DNA of 64,000 nt, from assembly GCF_004792695.1 (NCBI RefSeq), contig NZ_SRXU01000003.1, forward strand, positions 186,001-250,000, written 5' to 3'. Position numbers and translations under genes: made by a program. Shown piece after piece: positions 7,289 to 16,196 of this stretch. Each line of letters opens with the position of its first letter. Within the stretch, counting starts at the first letter, position 1. The notes beneath the pieces are model-generated. The model searched no databases. It worked only from the letters and a program-made list of their open reading frames with translations, and had not been told where the DNA came from. The DNA is from Sphingomonas naasensis (GTDB taxonomy: Bacteria; Pseudomonadota; Alphaproteobacteria; Sphingomonadales; Sphingomonadaceae).

Positions 7289-10200
7289 TTAGAAGCGGAC
7301 GCGGACGCCCGCCGAGTAGCGCGGCTCGAACCGGTTCTGCGACGCGTACTGACGCGAGTCGTTGTCGAACTGGAAGAAGTAGCGCTCGCGCTCACCGAAC
7401 ACGTTCGATCCGTTGGCGTAGATCGCGAACTGATCGTTGACGTTGTAGGTGAGGTTTACGTCGACATACTGGGTGCTGTCCTGGAAGATCGGGATCGTGC
7501 CGAAGGTGCTCGGCGCGATCTCGTACCTGCCGACGGTCGAGGACAGACGCGCGGTGCGATAATTATAGGCGACGCGTGCCTGGAAGTGATCGTCCTGGTA
7601 CCAGCCGACCAAGTTCACCTGATGCTTCGAATTGTCCTGGAAGGGCAGCTTCTCGCCGGTCATGTCGAGCTTCTGCTGCGACGAGTCCGAATAGGTGTAG
7701 TTGGCGTCGACGCCGAAGTTGCGCAGGAACGGCGCGTCGAACAGATCGCTGAACGCGATCTTGGCGCCGACCTCGAGTCCCTGCAGCGATCCGCCCTTGC
7801 CCTGGGCGGGCAGAGTCACCGGCACATCGCGGCGGGTCACGCCGTCCTGGTCGGGGAACCGGCCCGTCGTCTGGCCCGAATCGATGAAGCTCTTGATGTC
7901 GAGCTTGAACAGACCGAGGTTGAACAGCGTCGCGCGGCCCAGATAATATTCGAGGCTCACGTCGTAGTTGTTCGAGCGCCACGGATTGAGCGCCGGATTG
8001 CCGCCCGAGTTGGCGCCCGTGACCTGCCGCACGCCGCACGGCGCGTCGGTCGGTCCCGGGGTCGCGCTGCACGGCGAATCCGCAGTCGAGATGGTGAGGC
8101 CACCGCCATAGCTGCCGAGATCCAGCGGGATCATCGTCTTGGCGAAGGCCGCACGCACGCGGAACTGCGGCGTGATGTCGTACGACGCGATCACGGTCGG
8201 CAACCAGTCGGTGTACGACCGCCGCGTCACCACGTCGCCGGTGTCGACGTTGGTGTCGCCATAGTTGCGCGTCTCACCGGTGAGGTTCTGCTTCACGGTA
8301 AGCTTGGTGTTGATCACCTTCACGCCGCCGTTGAGCTTGAACCCGCCCGACGCCCACGACGTGTTGATGTAGGCGCTCTCCTCGACCAGATCGACGTCGT
8401 AAGTGTTGCCGGGGATGATCACTTCCTCGGTGTTGCCGAAGACCCGGTTCTGGAAGGCGACGACATCGTCGAAGTCCTTGGGATCGACCACCCACATGCC
8501 CGGCATGCCGCTCACCACGCCGCCCCAGTTGGTCTGGAAGTGGACATTGTTGAACTCGTTGAGCTTGGTCGGGCGGTTGACGGTATAGGCCTGGAAGCAG
8601 GTCGGCGCATTGGCCACCGTCCCCGCCGCGCAATCGCCCGCCGTCACCGTGGGCAGCGCCGCATTGAAGGTGGGGTTCGAGACGAACTCACCCGCCTGGC
8701 ACTGGTTCTGGTTCATGACGACGTCGATCGCCTTCCACTGGGCCGAACAGCCCGCGGCCTGGCTCGCGCCGTTGCCGCCGTAGAAGTTCGAGAACAGGTG
8801 GAAGTTGCGGATCTGGGTCGAGCGGTCCGAACGGCGCACGCCGACATCGACCCGTCCGAGCATGCCGAACAGGCCGCCTTCCTCGAACTCGTAGCTGCCA
8901 TCGGCGCGGAACACGCCGAGGTCGGCATGATTTTCCTGGTTACCCTCGGACGAGAAGGCCGCGACAGTGTAGCTGTCGAGATTGGCCATATAGTCCTTGA
9001 GCGACTTGCCCGCGCCGAGGCCGCCGGGCAGCGGATTGTCGAAGCCGCTGATCGCCGGATTGTTGCCGCTGATATCGAGATGGAGCTGCGGATCGGCGCC
9101 ATAGCCCAGCGGGTTCGGATTGATGTAGCGGCCGCCATTCGAGCCGATCACGCCGTTCGAATATTGCGAAGCCGGATATTTGGACGCGATGTTGGCGGGA
9201 TAGAACGGCCCGCGCGTGCGATCGGCAGGATTGCGGAACAGCGTGAAGGCCCGGTCCGCGCCATATTGCCAGTTGCTGAGATCGCCCTGCACCTGACCGT
9301 TCATGCTGCGCATGTTGGCGTTCGACTTCAGCGCACGCGCCGAGAAGGTGAACGGGCCGTCATTGTCGTAGTCGATCGACAGATTGTAGTTGGTCGACTT
9401 GTTCTTGGTGGTGCGGTTCACCGAGAAGGAATTGAACCACCACACGTCGAGATCATATTCGTCGACGTCGAGCCAGGGCTGGCCACCGCTCTGGACGCCG
9501 GACGGCGCCGAACTGGTCGGCGTGGTCCAGCCGAGACCGTTCCAGCGGTTCGAGATGTTCACGCCCGAGGCGCGGTTGTGCTCGGTCAGCTCGGTGTGGA
9601 ACACTTCGCCGGTGACGGTGAAGCCTTCGCCGACCTTGAGCTGGATCGCGCCGTTGATGCCGAGGCGATCGCGTTCGACCTCGCGGTTGAAGAATTCATA
9701 GCCGTGCGGCTCGATATAGTTCGGGCCGCTGGCGCCCCAGTCATTCTTGCCGAAGACGCTGCCGCCGGTGCCGGCATAGCTGTTGCCGAGGATCGCCTTG
9801 CTCTTGGTCGCGCCGATCATGATGCCGACCGTGTCGTTGCGCCAGCTCGCCAGCCCGCTGAACAGATAGTCGTTGTGCTTGGTGTTGGCGCCACGCTGAT
9901 ATTCGGCCTGCGCCGAGACCGTGAGACCGTCCGACAGATCGAACGGGCGCCGCGTGCGCAGATCGATCGTGCCCGAGATGCCCGAGAGCGCGTTGCGCAG
10001 GTCCTGCGTCTTGAAGACGAGCACCGAGTTCATCAGCTGGGCGGGTACGTCGTTCAGATTGGGCTGCGCCGTGCCGAGATTGCCGGCGCTGAGATACTGC
10101 TCGCCGTTGAGCAGCGTGACGACCTGCGGCAGGCCGCGAATGTTGACCGTCGAGCCTTCACCCGCGTTGCGCTGGATCTGGACGCCCGAGATGCGCTGGA

Positions 10201-10468
10201 GCGCGTCGACGACCGTGACGTCGGGCAGCTTGCCGATGTCTTCGGCCGAGATCGCGTCGACGATCGCGGTTTCGTTACGCTTGATGTCGACCGACGCCTG
10301 CTGCGAGGCGCGGATGCCGGTGACGAGGATTTCCTCATCTTCGGCGCCAACCTGATCGCCTTGTGCCGCGGGCGCCGGCGCGGGCGCCGTCTCCTGCGCC
10401 CATGCCGGCGCCACCATTGCGGTGGTAGCCAGCAGGCCGACGATCACTCCTGATAACCCCTTCTTCAT
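7289..10468 (-). CDS. TonB-dependent outer-membrane receptor
   Basis: A protein of 1059 residues. The N-terminus is a Sec signal peptide ending near AWAQ (residue 25), followed by a TonB-box-like EEILVTG, a plug domain (ALQRISGVQIQR, VNIRGLPQVVTLLNGEQ) and a long beta-barrel ending in the outer-membrane C-terminal phenylalanine (GVRVRF). Receptors of this sphingomonad/Xanthomonas type import carbohydrates or other large nutrients using TonB energy. ATG 10468 has a GGGAGGAAG ribosome site just upstream; an extension to 10501 is unlikely. It lies 68 bases downstream of a GH3 gene in the same direction, so they are probably co-transcribed. The locus content suggests a beta-glucoside ligand, which is inference. 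Confidence 0.93.
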   Translation of the reverse strand: MKKGLSGVIVGLLATTAMVAPAWAQETAPAPAPAAQGDQVGAEDEEILVTGIRASQQASVDIKRNETAIVDAISAEDIGKLPDVTVVDALQRISGVQIQRNAGEGSTVNIRGLPQVVTLLNGEQYLSAGNLGTAQPNLNDVPAQLMNSVLVFKTQDLRNALSGISGTIDLRTRRPFDLSDGLTVSAQAEYQRGANTKHNDYLFSGLASWRNDTVGIMIGATKSKAILGNSYAGTGGSVFGKNDWGASGPNYIEPHGYEFFNREVERDRLGINGAIQLKVGEGFTVTGEVFHTELTEHNRASGVNISNRWNGLGWTTPTSSAPSGVQSGGQPWLDVDEYDLDVWWFNSFSVNRTTKNKSTNYNLSIDYDNDGPFTFSARALKSNANMRSMNGQVQGDLSNWQYGADRAFTLFRNPADRTRGPFYPANIASKYPASQYSNGVIGSNGGRYINPNPLGYGADPQLHLDISGNNPAISGFDNPLPGGLGAGKSLKDYMANLDSYTVAAFSSEGNQENHADLGVFRADGSYEFEEGGLFGMLGRVDVGVRRSDRSTQIRNFHLFSNFYGGNGASQAAGCSAQWKAIDVVMNQNQCQAGEFVSNPTFNAALPTVTAGDCAAGTVANAPTCFQAYTVNRPTKLNEFNNVHFQTNWGGVVSGMPGMWVVDPKDFDDVVAFQNRVFGNTEEVIIPGNTYDVDLVEESAYINTSWASGGFKLNGGVKVINTKLTVKQNLTGETRNYGDTNVDTGDVVTRRSYTDWLPTVIASYDITPQFRVRAAFAKTMIPLDLGSYGGGLTISTADSPCSATPGPTDAPCGVRQVTGANSGGNPALNPWRSNNYDVSLEYYLGRATLFNLGLFKLDIKSFIDSGQTTGRFPDQDGVTRRDVPVTLPAQGKGGSLQGLEVGAKIAFSDLFDAPFLRNFGVDANYTYSDSSQQKLDMTGEKLPFQDNSKHQVNLVGWYQDDHFQARVAYNYRTARLSSTVGRYEIAPSTFGTIPIFQDSTQYVDVNLTYNVNDQFAIYANGSNVFGERERYFFQFDNDSRQYASQNRFEPRYSAGVRVRF

Positions 10469-10536
10469 TCTCACTTCCTCCCAAATTGCCCGGCGGGACA
10501 TTCTCGCGCGTCCCGTCGCTCCAGGTATTCCCGTCC

Positions 10537-12819
10537 TCAGGGCGCCAGCCGGCGCTCCTGCAATTCCGCCGTCCCGGTGAGCACCGGCTGGGCGGCATCC
10601 CGCGCGATCGACACGCGATAGATTCCCGACGCGACCCGATAGCCGGGCAGCGAAACGTCATAGTCCGCGACGACGCGCGGCTCGGCGACGAGGGTGACGC
10701 GGCGCGTCTCGCCCGGCTTGAGCGTCACGCGCTCGAATCCGGCGAGGCGCAGCGGCCGCGATCCGTCGCGCGGGGCGACATAGAGCTGGGGCACGTCGGC
10801 GCCGGCGCGCTTGCCACGATTGGTGACGTCGAAGCTCACGCGCAGGCTGTCGCCGCCCTCGACGCGCAGCTTCGCATAGTCGAAGCGCGTGTAGGAAAGG
10901 CCATGGCCGAAGGCGAAGAGCGGCTTGTGGCCCTGGCGGGCATACCAGCGATAGCCGACGTCCGAGCCTTCGCGATACTGGACCTCGAACGGCGTGATCG
11001 CGCGGGCGTCCTCGCCGTGCTTCGGATCGGCGAGCACCTGCTCCATCCCCGGCACGGCCGGGCGCGGCGCCTGCGACGAGGCGGCGGGAAAGGTGATCGG
11101 CAGGCGGCCCGAGGGATTGACCTCGCCGAACAGCACGCGGGCGATCGCCTCGCCGCCACGCTGGCCGGGATACCAGGCCGCGAGCACCGCGGGAACGTTG
11201 TCGATCCACGGCATCAGCACCGGACCGCCGGTGGTGAGCACCACCGCGGTCTTCGGATTGGCAGCGGCGACCGCGGCGATCAGCGCATCCTGATTGCCGA
11301 CGAGCGCGATGCTTTCGGGGTCCTCGGCCTCGGTGGTCCATTGCGTCGCGACGACGATCGCCATGTCGGCACCGCGCGCGGCGGCCGCGGCGGCGACGGG
11401 ATCGCTGCCGTCGACGAACTGGACATCGGCCCTGGGCGCCAATGCGCGGATCGCGAGCAGCGGCGAGGAGCCGTGCCAGGTGGTGCGCACGAACGACGCC
11501 GCGGCGCCGCCCTTGAGCGGGATCTCGATCGGCACGCCTCCGACCGAGCGGACCTGCGACGAGCCGCCGCCGGAGAGCACGCCGACATCGGCATGGCCGC
11601 CGATCAGCACGATGCGTTTCGCCGATTTCGCGAGCGGGAGCACGCCGCGCTCGTTCTTGAGCAGGACGATCCCCGCTTCGGCGGCGCGCTGGGCGATTTC
11701 GGCGTTGCGGGCATAGTCGATCGGCTGCGGCGTCTCGACCACCGGGGCGTCCATCACCCCGGCGGAGAAGGCGCCGAACAGGATGCGGCGGACCATGTCG
11801 TCGAGCCGCGCGCTCGGCAACTCGCCCTTCTCGATCGCCTTGCGCAGATCGGCGCGGAAGAAGGAATGCGTGTCGAGCTCGCCGCCCGATTGCTGATCGA
11901 GCCCGTTGCGCGCGGCCTTGACGGTCGAATGGACCGCGCCCCAATCGGACATCACCCAGCCGCGATAGCCCCAGTCGCCCTTGAGAACGCGGTTGAGCAG
12001 CCAGTCATTCTCGCAGGCATAATCGCCGCCGACGCGATTGTACGCGCACATCACCGAGCCCGGCCGGCCCTTCTCGATCGCGATGCGGAAGGCGAGCAGA
12101 TCGCTCTCGCGGAACGCCGCCTCGTCGATCCGCGCGTCCATGACGAAGCGGCCGGTTTCCTGCGCGTTGAGCGCGAAATGCTTGATCGTCGAGACGATGT
12201 GGTTCGACTGGATGCCGCGGATCGATTCGCCCGCCATCAGCCCGGCGAGCAGCGGATCCTCGCCGAGATATTCGAAATTGCGGCCGCCCCACGGATCGCG
12301 GGTCAGGTTGACGCCGCCGGCGAGCATGACGTTGAAGCGCTTGGCGCGTGCCTCGCCGCCGATCATCGCGCCGCCGGCATAGGCGAATGCGGGCTCGAAG
12401 GTCGCGGCGAGCGACAGGCCCGAAGGCAGCGCGGTGGCGACGTCGCCCTTGCGCTGCTCGACCTGATTGGCGACGCCGAGGCTGGCATCGGTCTCGCGCA
12501 GCGCGGGGATGCCGAGCCGCGGAATCGCCGGCTGGTGCCCCGCCGAGGGAATCAGATCGGCGGGCGCCGCCGGATCCTTCGCCAGCGGCGGAAACCAGGT
12601 GTAGACGAGGCTGAGCTTCTCCTCGAAGGTCATCGCGGCGAGCAGCATTTCCGCGCGGGCGGCAGGCGGCAGGCTCGCGTCTGCCCAGGGACGCGCGGCG
12701 GGCGCGGCCTGTGCCGCGGGCGCGGCCGGGACATCCGGCTCGCCTGCCTTCGCCGTCGCGGCGGCCAACAGGGCGATCATCGCAATCGGACGCGCGACGC
12801 TCGCAAAACTCGCAACCAT
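10537..12819 (-). CDS. GH3 beta-glucosidase, secreted
   Basis: A glycoside hydrolase family 3 enzyme of 760 residues. A signal peptide (hydrophobic run IAMIALLAAATAKA) is followed by the (beta/alpha)8 domain with KHFALN, the nucleophile Asp292 in GWVMSDWGAVHS, then the second alpha/beta domain (AEAGIVLLKNE) and a C-terminal fibronectin-III-like domain (GLSYTRFDYAKL to the end). Such enzymes remove non-reducing beta-linked glucose from oligosaccharides, here in the periplasm. ATG 12819 directly begins the signal peptide; a start 33 bases upstream is possible. It heads the leftward locus and has the 13016 palindrome in its promoter region, about 200 bases upstream. Confidence 0.92.
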   Translation of the reverse strand: MVASFASVARPIAMIALLAAATAKAGEPDVPAAPAAQAAPAARPWADASLPPAARAEMLLAAMTFEEKLSLVYTWFPPLAKDPAAPADLIPSAGHQPAIPRLGIPALRETDASLGVANQVEQRKGDVATALPSGLSLAATFEPAFAYAGGAMIGGEARAKRFNVMLAGGVNLTRDPWGGRNFEYLGEDPLLAGLMAGESIRGIQSNHIVSTIKHFALNAQETGRFVMDARIDEAAFRESDLLAFRIAIEKGRPGSVMCAYNRVGGDYACENDWLLNRVLKGDWGYRGWVMSDWGAVHSTVKAARNGLDQQSGGELDTHSFFRADLRKAIEKGELPSARLDDMVRRILFGAFSAGVMDAPVVETPQPIDYARNAEIAQRAAEAGIVLLKNERGVLPLAKSAKRIVLIGGHADVGVLSGGGSSQVRSVGGVPIEIPLKGGAAASFVRTTWHGSSPLLAIRALAPRADVQFVDGSDPVAAAAAARGADMAIVVATQWTTEAEDPESIALVGNQDALIAAVAAANPKTAVVLTTGGPVLMPWIDNVPAVLAAWYPGQRGGEAIARVLFGEVNPSGRLPITFPAASSQAPRPAVPGMEQVLADPKHGEDARAITPFEVQYREGSDVGYRWYARQGHKPLFAFGHGLSYTRFDYAKLRVEGGDSLRVSFDVTNRGKRAGADVPQLYVAPRDGSRPLRLAGFERVTLKPGETRRVTLVAEPRVVADYDVSLPGYRVASGIYRVSIARDAAQPVLTGTAELQERRLAP

Positions 12820-13215
12820 TGCCCCTCGTCTCCCCTCGTCGCCGCGCATCTGCGGCGGGCAGTTCCATTGCGAGGGGAGCGGCAAGCCGGACTGACAACG
12901 CTGTCCAAGCCATGACCGAATCAAGGCGACGCGCGCGTTCGGCGCAATCGCGATCGCCTTCCAACACCCCTCTTTTCCGAAGTCTGCCGCTTCGGATGCT
13001 GCGTTAGAGCATAAATTGAGAGCGTTCTCAAGAACGTTCTCACGACCCCTGTTTTCGGCGGTCACCGGCGCACGGCGGCGTCCGCGGCGGCCTGCCCTCG
13101 CTTGCCGACGGCAGCGCGAGCGGCTTCCGTGGTTCCGAATCTCACTGGTTTTACGCAGGCTTGGCTGTAGTGTCGGGGCGACGACGGGAAGCCGAAGGGA
13201 CGGGTTTCGCGGACG
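12820..13215. other. intergenic region between divergent GH3 and histidine kinase
   Basis: A stretch of 396 bases without a convincing gene. It holds the divergent promoters of the GH3-TBDR locus (leftward) and the sensor kinase (rightward), and the tandem palindrome described separately at 13016-13040. I see no RNA gene or coding potential in it. Confidence 0.5.
13016..13040. promoter_or_regulatory. tandem LacI-type palindromes upstream of GH3
   Basis: TTGAGA-GCGT-TCTCAA at 13016-13031 has perfect 6-base arms and a central CG, the form of a LacI/GalR operator. A second palindrome AGAACGTTCT at 13031-13040 overlaps its end; the two centres are 12 bases apart. The likely ligand is the LacI protein encoded at 3042-4091. 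The motif differs from the GTAACCGGTTAC sites elsewhere in the window, so two regulators are implied. Confidence 0.5.
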
Positions 13216-16155
13216 ATGGCGAGGCGTGGAGCGGACGAGGAACAGGATAGCGACGCGATCACGCGGCGCTACGAGCTGCTCGCCGATCTGGCCGATCGTT
13301 TCCGCGACCTCGAGGACCCCGACGCGATCGCCTATGCCGCCGCGGAGATTCTCGGACAACGGCTGGCAGTGAGCCGCGCGGGCTATGGCACGATCGACAA
13401 ACAGGCCGAGACGATCCGGATCGAGCGCGACTGGAACGCGCCGGGCGTGGCCAGCCTCGCCGGCACGCTCCATTTCCGCGATTACGGGAGCTATATCGAC
13501 GATCTGAAGGCGGGCCGCACGGTCGTGGTCGCCGACGCCGATCTCGATCCGCGTACCGCCGCCTCCGCGGCGAGCCTCAAGGCGATCTGCGCGCATTCCT
13601 TCGTCAACATGCCGGTGACCGAACAGGGCGGATTCGTCGCGCTGCTGTTCCTCAATCATGCCACCGCGCGCAGCTGGAGCGAGGAGGAGCTCGATCTGAT
13701 CCGCGACGTCGCGGAGCGGACGCGCAACGCCGTCGCGCGGCGCGAGGCCGAACAGGCGCTGCGCAAGAACGAAGCACGGCTGCGCTTCCTCGACACGCTG
13801 GCCAGCGCGACCATCCACGCCCGCGACGCCGATCAGGTGATGGCGGCGACGACGCGGATGCTGGGCGAGCGGCTGGGGCTGTCGGACGCCGCCTATGCCG
13901 ACATGGAAGCCGATGAGGACATGTTCAACATCCGCGGCGACTGGCATGCCGCCGATGCGAGGAGCATCGTCGGGCGCTACAGGCTGGCGAGCTTTGGCGG
14001 ACTCGCGGTCGCCTGCCTGCGGAGCGGCCACCCGCTGGTGCTCGACGATGTCGCCGAGCTCGGCGAGGACGGCGCCCGCGCCTTTCTCGATATCGGCATC
14101 CGCGCGACGATCTGCCTGCCCTTCCTCAAGGAAGGCCGCCTCACCGCGTTGATGGCGATCCATGATTCGAACCCGCGCCACTGGACCGCCGACGAGCTGG
14201 GGCTGCTGCGCGAGGTCGCCGAACGCAGCTGGGCGCATGTCGAGCGCGTCCGCAGCGAAGCGGCGCTGCGCGAAAGCGAGAGCCGGCTGCGGCTGGCGAT
14301 CGAGGGCGCGCGGATCGGCACATGGGACTGGGACCTCGTCCGGATGCGCGGCAGCTGGTCGGCGCGGACCTGCGAGATCATGGGCGTCGACAGCGGCGAC
14401 GACATGACGCCCGAGCAGCGGCTAAACGCGATCCACCCCGACGACCGCGAGCGCGTGACCGGCATCGTCGGCCGGCTGATCAAATCGGGCGATCAATTCT
14501 CGACCGAATATCGCATCATCCGCCCCGATGGCGGGGTGCGCTGGATCGCCTCGCGGGGGATCGTCCAGCGTGACGCGACCGGCCGCGCCTTCCGCACCAC
14601 CGGGATCGTCCGCGACGTGACCCAGCGGCGCGAGGCGCAGGAGGCGCTCAAGGCGCTCAACGGGACGCTCGAGCAGCAAGTCGCCGAGCGCACCGCCGAG
14701 CGCGACCGGATGTGGCGGCTGAGCGGCGACCTTTTCCTCGTCGTCGGGCGGCGCTGGGAGATCCGCGCGGTCAACCCTGCGCTGGGTCCGCTGCTCGGCT
14801 ATGCGCCCGAAGAAGTGATGGGCCAGCGCTTCGTCCGCTTCGTCCATCCCGACGAACGCGACAGCGTGGCGCTCGCGATCCGCGCCGCGGCAACCGGGCC
14901 GCTCCGCGATTTCGTCGCCCGCTTGCACGCGAAGGACGGATCGTGGCGGCGCTTCGCGTGGACCGCGGCGCCCGGCGAGGGCGAGGCCTATGTGATCGGC
15001 CGCGACGTGACCGAGGAAGCCGAGCGGCGCGAGGAGCTCGAACGCGCGCAGGATGCGCTGCGCCAGGCGCAGAAGATGGAATCGCTCGGCCAGCTGACCG
15101 GCGGCGTCGCGCATGATTTCAACAATCTTCTCACCCCGATCATCGGCAGCCTCGATCTCCTCCGCCGGAAATCGGCCGCGAGCGAGCGCGAGCAGCGGCT
15201 GATCGGTGCCGCGCTCGAATCGGCCGAGCGCGCGCGCACGCTGGTGCAGCGGCTGCTCGCCTTCGCCCGGCGCCAGCCGCTCCAGGCCGGCCCGGTCGAT
15301 CTCGGCGCGCTGATCCACGGCATGTCCGAGCTGATCGCGAGCACCTCGGGACCGCAGATCAAGGTGAGCGTCGACGTGGCGGAGGCGCTGCCGCCGGCGC
15401 TCGCCGATGCCAACCAGCTCGAGATGGCGATCCTCAATCTCAGCGTGAACGCGCGCGATGCGATGCCCGATGGCGGGCGACTGACGCTCGCCGCGTCGAC
15501 CGAGACGATCGATGCCGAGCATCGCGCCGAGCTGCCGCCCGGCCGCTATGTGCGGCTCACCGTCGCGGACAGCGGCGAAGGGATGGACGAGGAGACGATG
15601 GCGCGGGCGATCGAGCCCTTCTTCTCGACCAAGGGGATCGGCAAGGGCACCGGGCTCGGCCTGTCGATGGTTCATGGGCTGGTCTCGCAGCTGGGCGGGG
15701 CGATGCTGCTGTCGAGCAAGCCGGGGCTCGGCACGCTGGTCGAGCTGCTCCTGCCGATCGCGGACAGCCCGGTGACGGCGGCGGACAAGCGTGACCTGCC
15801 CGATGTCGGCGGCGCGGCAGGCCTGGTGCTGCTGGTCGACGACGAGAGCCTCGTGCGCGAGGCGACCGGCGAGCTGCTGCGCGATCTCGGCTATCAGGTG
15901 ATCGAGGCCGAGAGCGGGCGCGAGGCGCTCGACCATCTCGCGGATCAGGCGATCGACCTGCTCGTCACCGACCATCTGATGCCCGGAATGAGCGGCACCG
16001 ATCTCGCGCGCACCGTCCGCGAGCTGTATCCCGCGGTGAAGACGCTGATCGTCTCGGGCTATGCCGAGCTCGAGGGTATCTCGCCCGATCTGCCGCGGCT
16101 CGCCAAGCCGTTCCGCCAGGAAGAGCTGGCCGAGAGCCTCGCCCGATTGAAATAG
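13216..16155 (+). CDS. hybrid sensor histidine kinase (GAF-GAF-PAS-PAS-HK-REC)
   Basis: A soluble kinase of 979 residues with no membrane segment. Order: GAF domain (about 20-175), second GAF (190-345), PAS with PAC (355-475), a linker coiled coil, second PAS (495-610), a HisKA domain with the phosphorylated His633 in GGVAHDFNNLLTPI, a HATPase domain (N-box near residue 745, DSGEGMD, GIGKGTGLGLSM) and a C-terminal receiver with phospho-acceptor Asp919 in LLVTDHLMPGMSG. The HDFNN H-box is that of HWE-neighbouring, FixL-like cytosolic hybrid kinases, whose receiver often acts as a phosphate sink. It senses an intracellular small-molecule or redox cue. No cognate response regulator gene is adjacent. 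The GPH transporter follows after 41 bases. Confidence 0.9.
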   Translation: MARRGADEEQDSDAITRRYELLADLADRFRDLEDPDAIAYAAAEILGQRLAVSRAGYGTIDKQAETIRIERDWNAPGVASLAGTLHFRDYGSYIDDLKAGRTVVVADADLDPRTAASAASLKAICAHSFVNMPVTEQGGFVALLFLNHATARSWSEEELDLIRDVAERTRNAVARREAEQALRKNEARLRFLDTLASATIHARDADQVMAATTRMLGERLGLSDAAYADMEADEDMFNIRGDWHAADARSIVGRYRLASFGGLAVACLRSGHPLVLDDVAELGEDGARAFLDIGIRATICLPFLKEGRLTALMAIHDSNPRHWTADELGLLREVAERSWAHVERVRSEAALRESESRLRLAIEGARIGTWDWDLVRMRGSWSARTCEIMGVDSGDDMTPEQRLNAIHPDDRERVTGIVGRLIKSGDQFSTEYRIIRPDGGVRWIASRGIVQRDATGRAFRTTGIVRDVTQRREAQEALKALNGTLEQQVAERTAERDRMWRLSGDLFLVVGRRWEIRAVNPALGPLLGYAPEEVMGQRFVRFVHPDERDSVALAIRAAATGPLRDFVARLHAKDGSWRRFAWTAAPGEGEAYVIGRDVTEEAERREELERAQDALRQAQKMESLGQLTGGVAHDFNNLLTPIIGSLDLLRRKSAASEREQRLIGAALESAERARTLVQRLLAFARRQPLQAGPVDLGALIHGMSELIASTSGPQIKVSVDVAEALPPALADANQLEMAILNLSVNARDAMPDGGRLTLAASTETIDAEHRAELPPGRYVRLTVADSGEGMDEETMARAIEPFFSTKGIGKGTGLGLSMVHGLVSQLGGAMLLSSKPGLGTLVELLLPIADSPVTAADKRDLPDVGGAAGLVLLVDDESLVREATGELLRDLGYQVIEAESGREALDHLADQAIDLLVTDHLMPGMSGTDLARTVRELYPAVKTLIVSGYAELEGISPDLPRLAKPFRQEELAESLARLK

Positions 16156-16196
16156 CCCCCTGTTCGGCCGGCCGCCGCTGGACGATGATCGGTGCC

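Noticed and set aside
6989-10453. Very long open frame (about 1150 codons) on the plus strand opposite the first TBDR
   Set aside because: Antisense mirror frames are common at high GC3; the protein is Arg/Ala/Asp rich with no domain, while the minus strand encodes a full TBDR.
13021-13045. AGAACGTTCT as a LuxR or LexA box
   Set aside because: LexA boxes of alphaproteobacteria have the form GTTC-N7-GTTC; the central-CG palindrome next to a LacI-controlled locus fits a LacI operator better.
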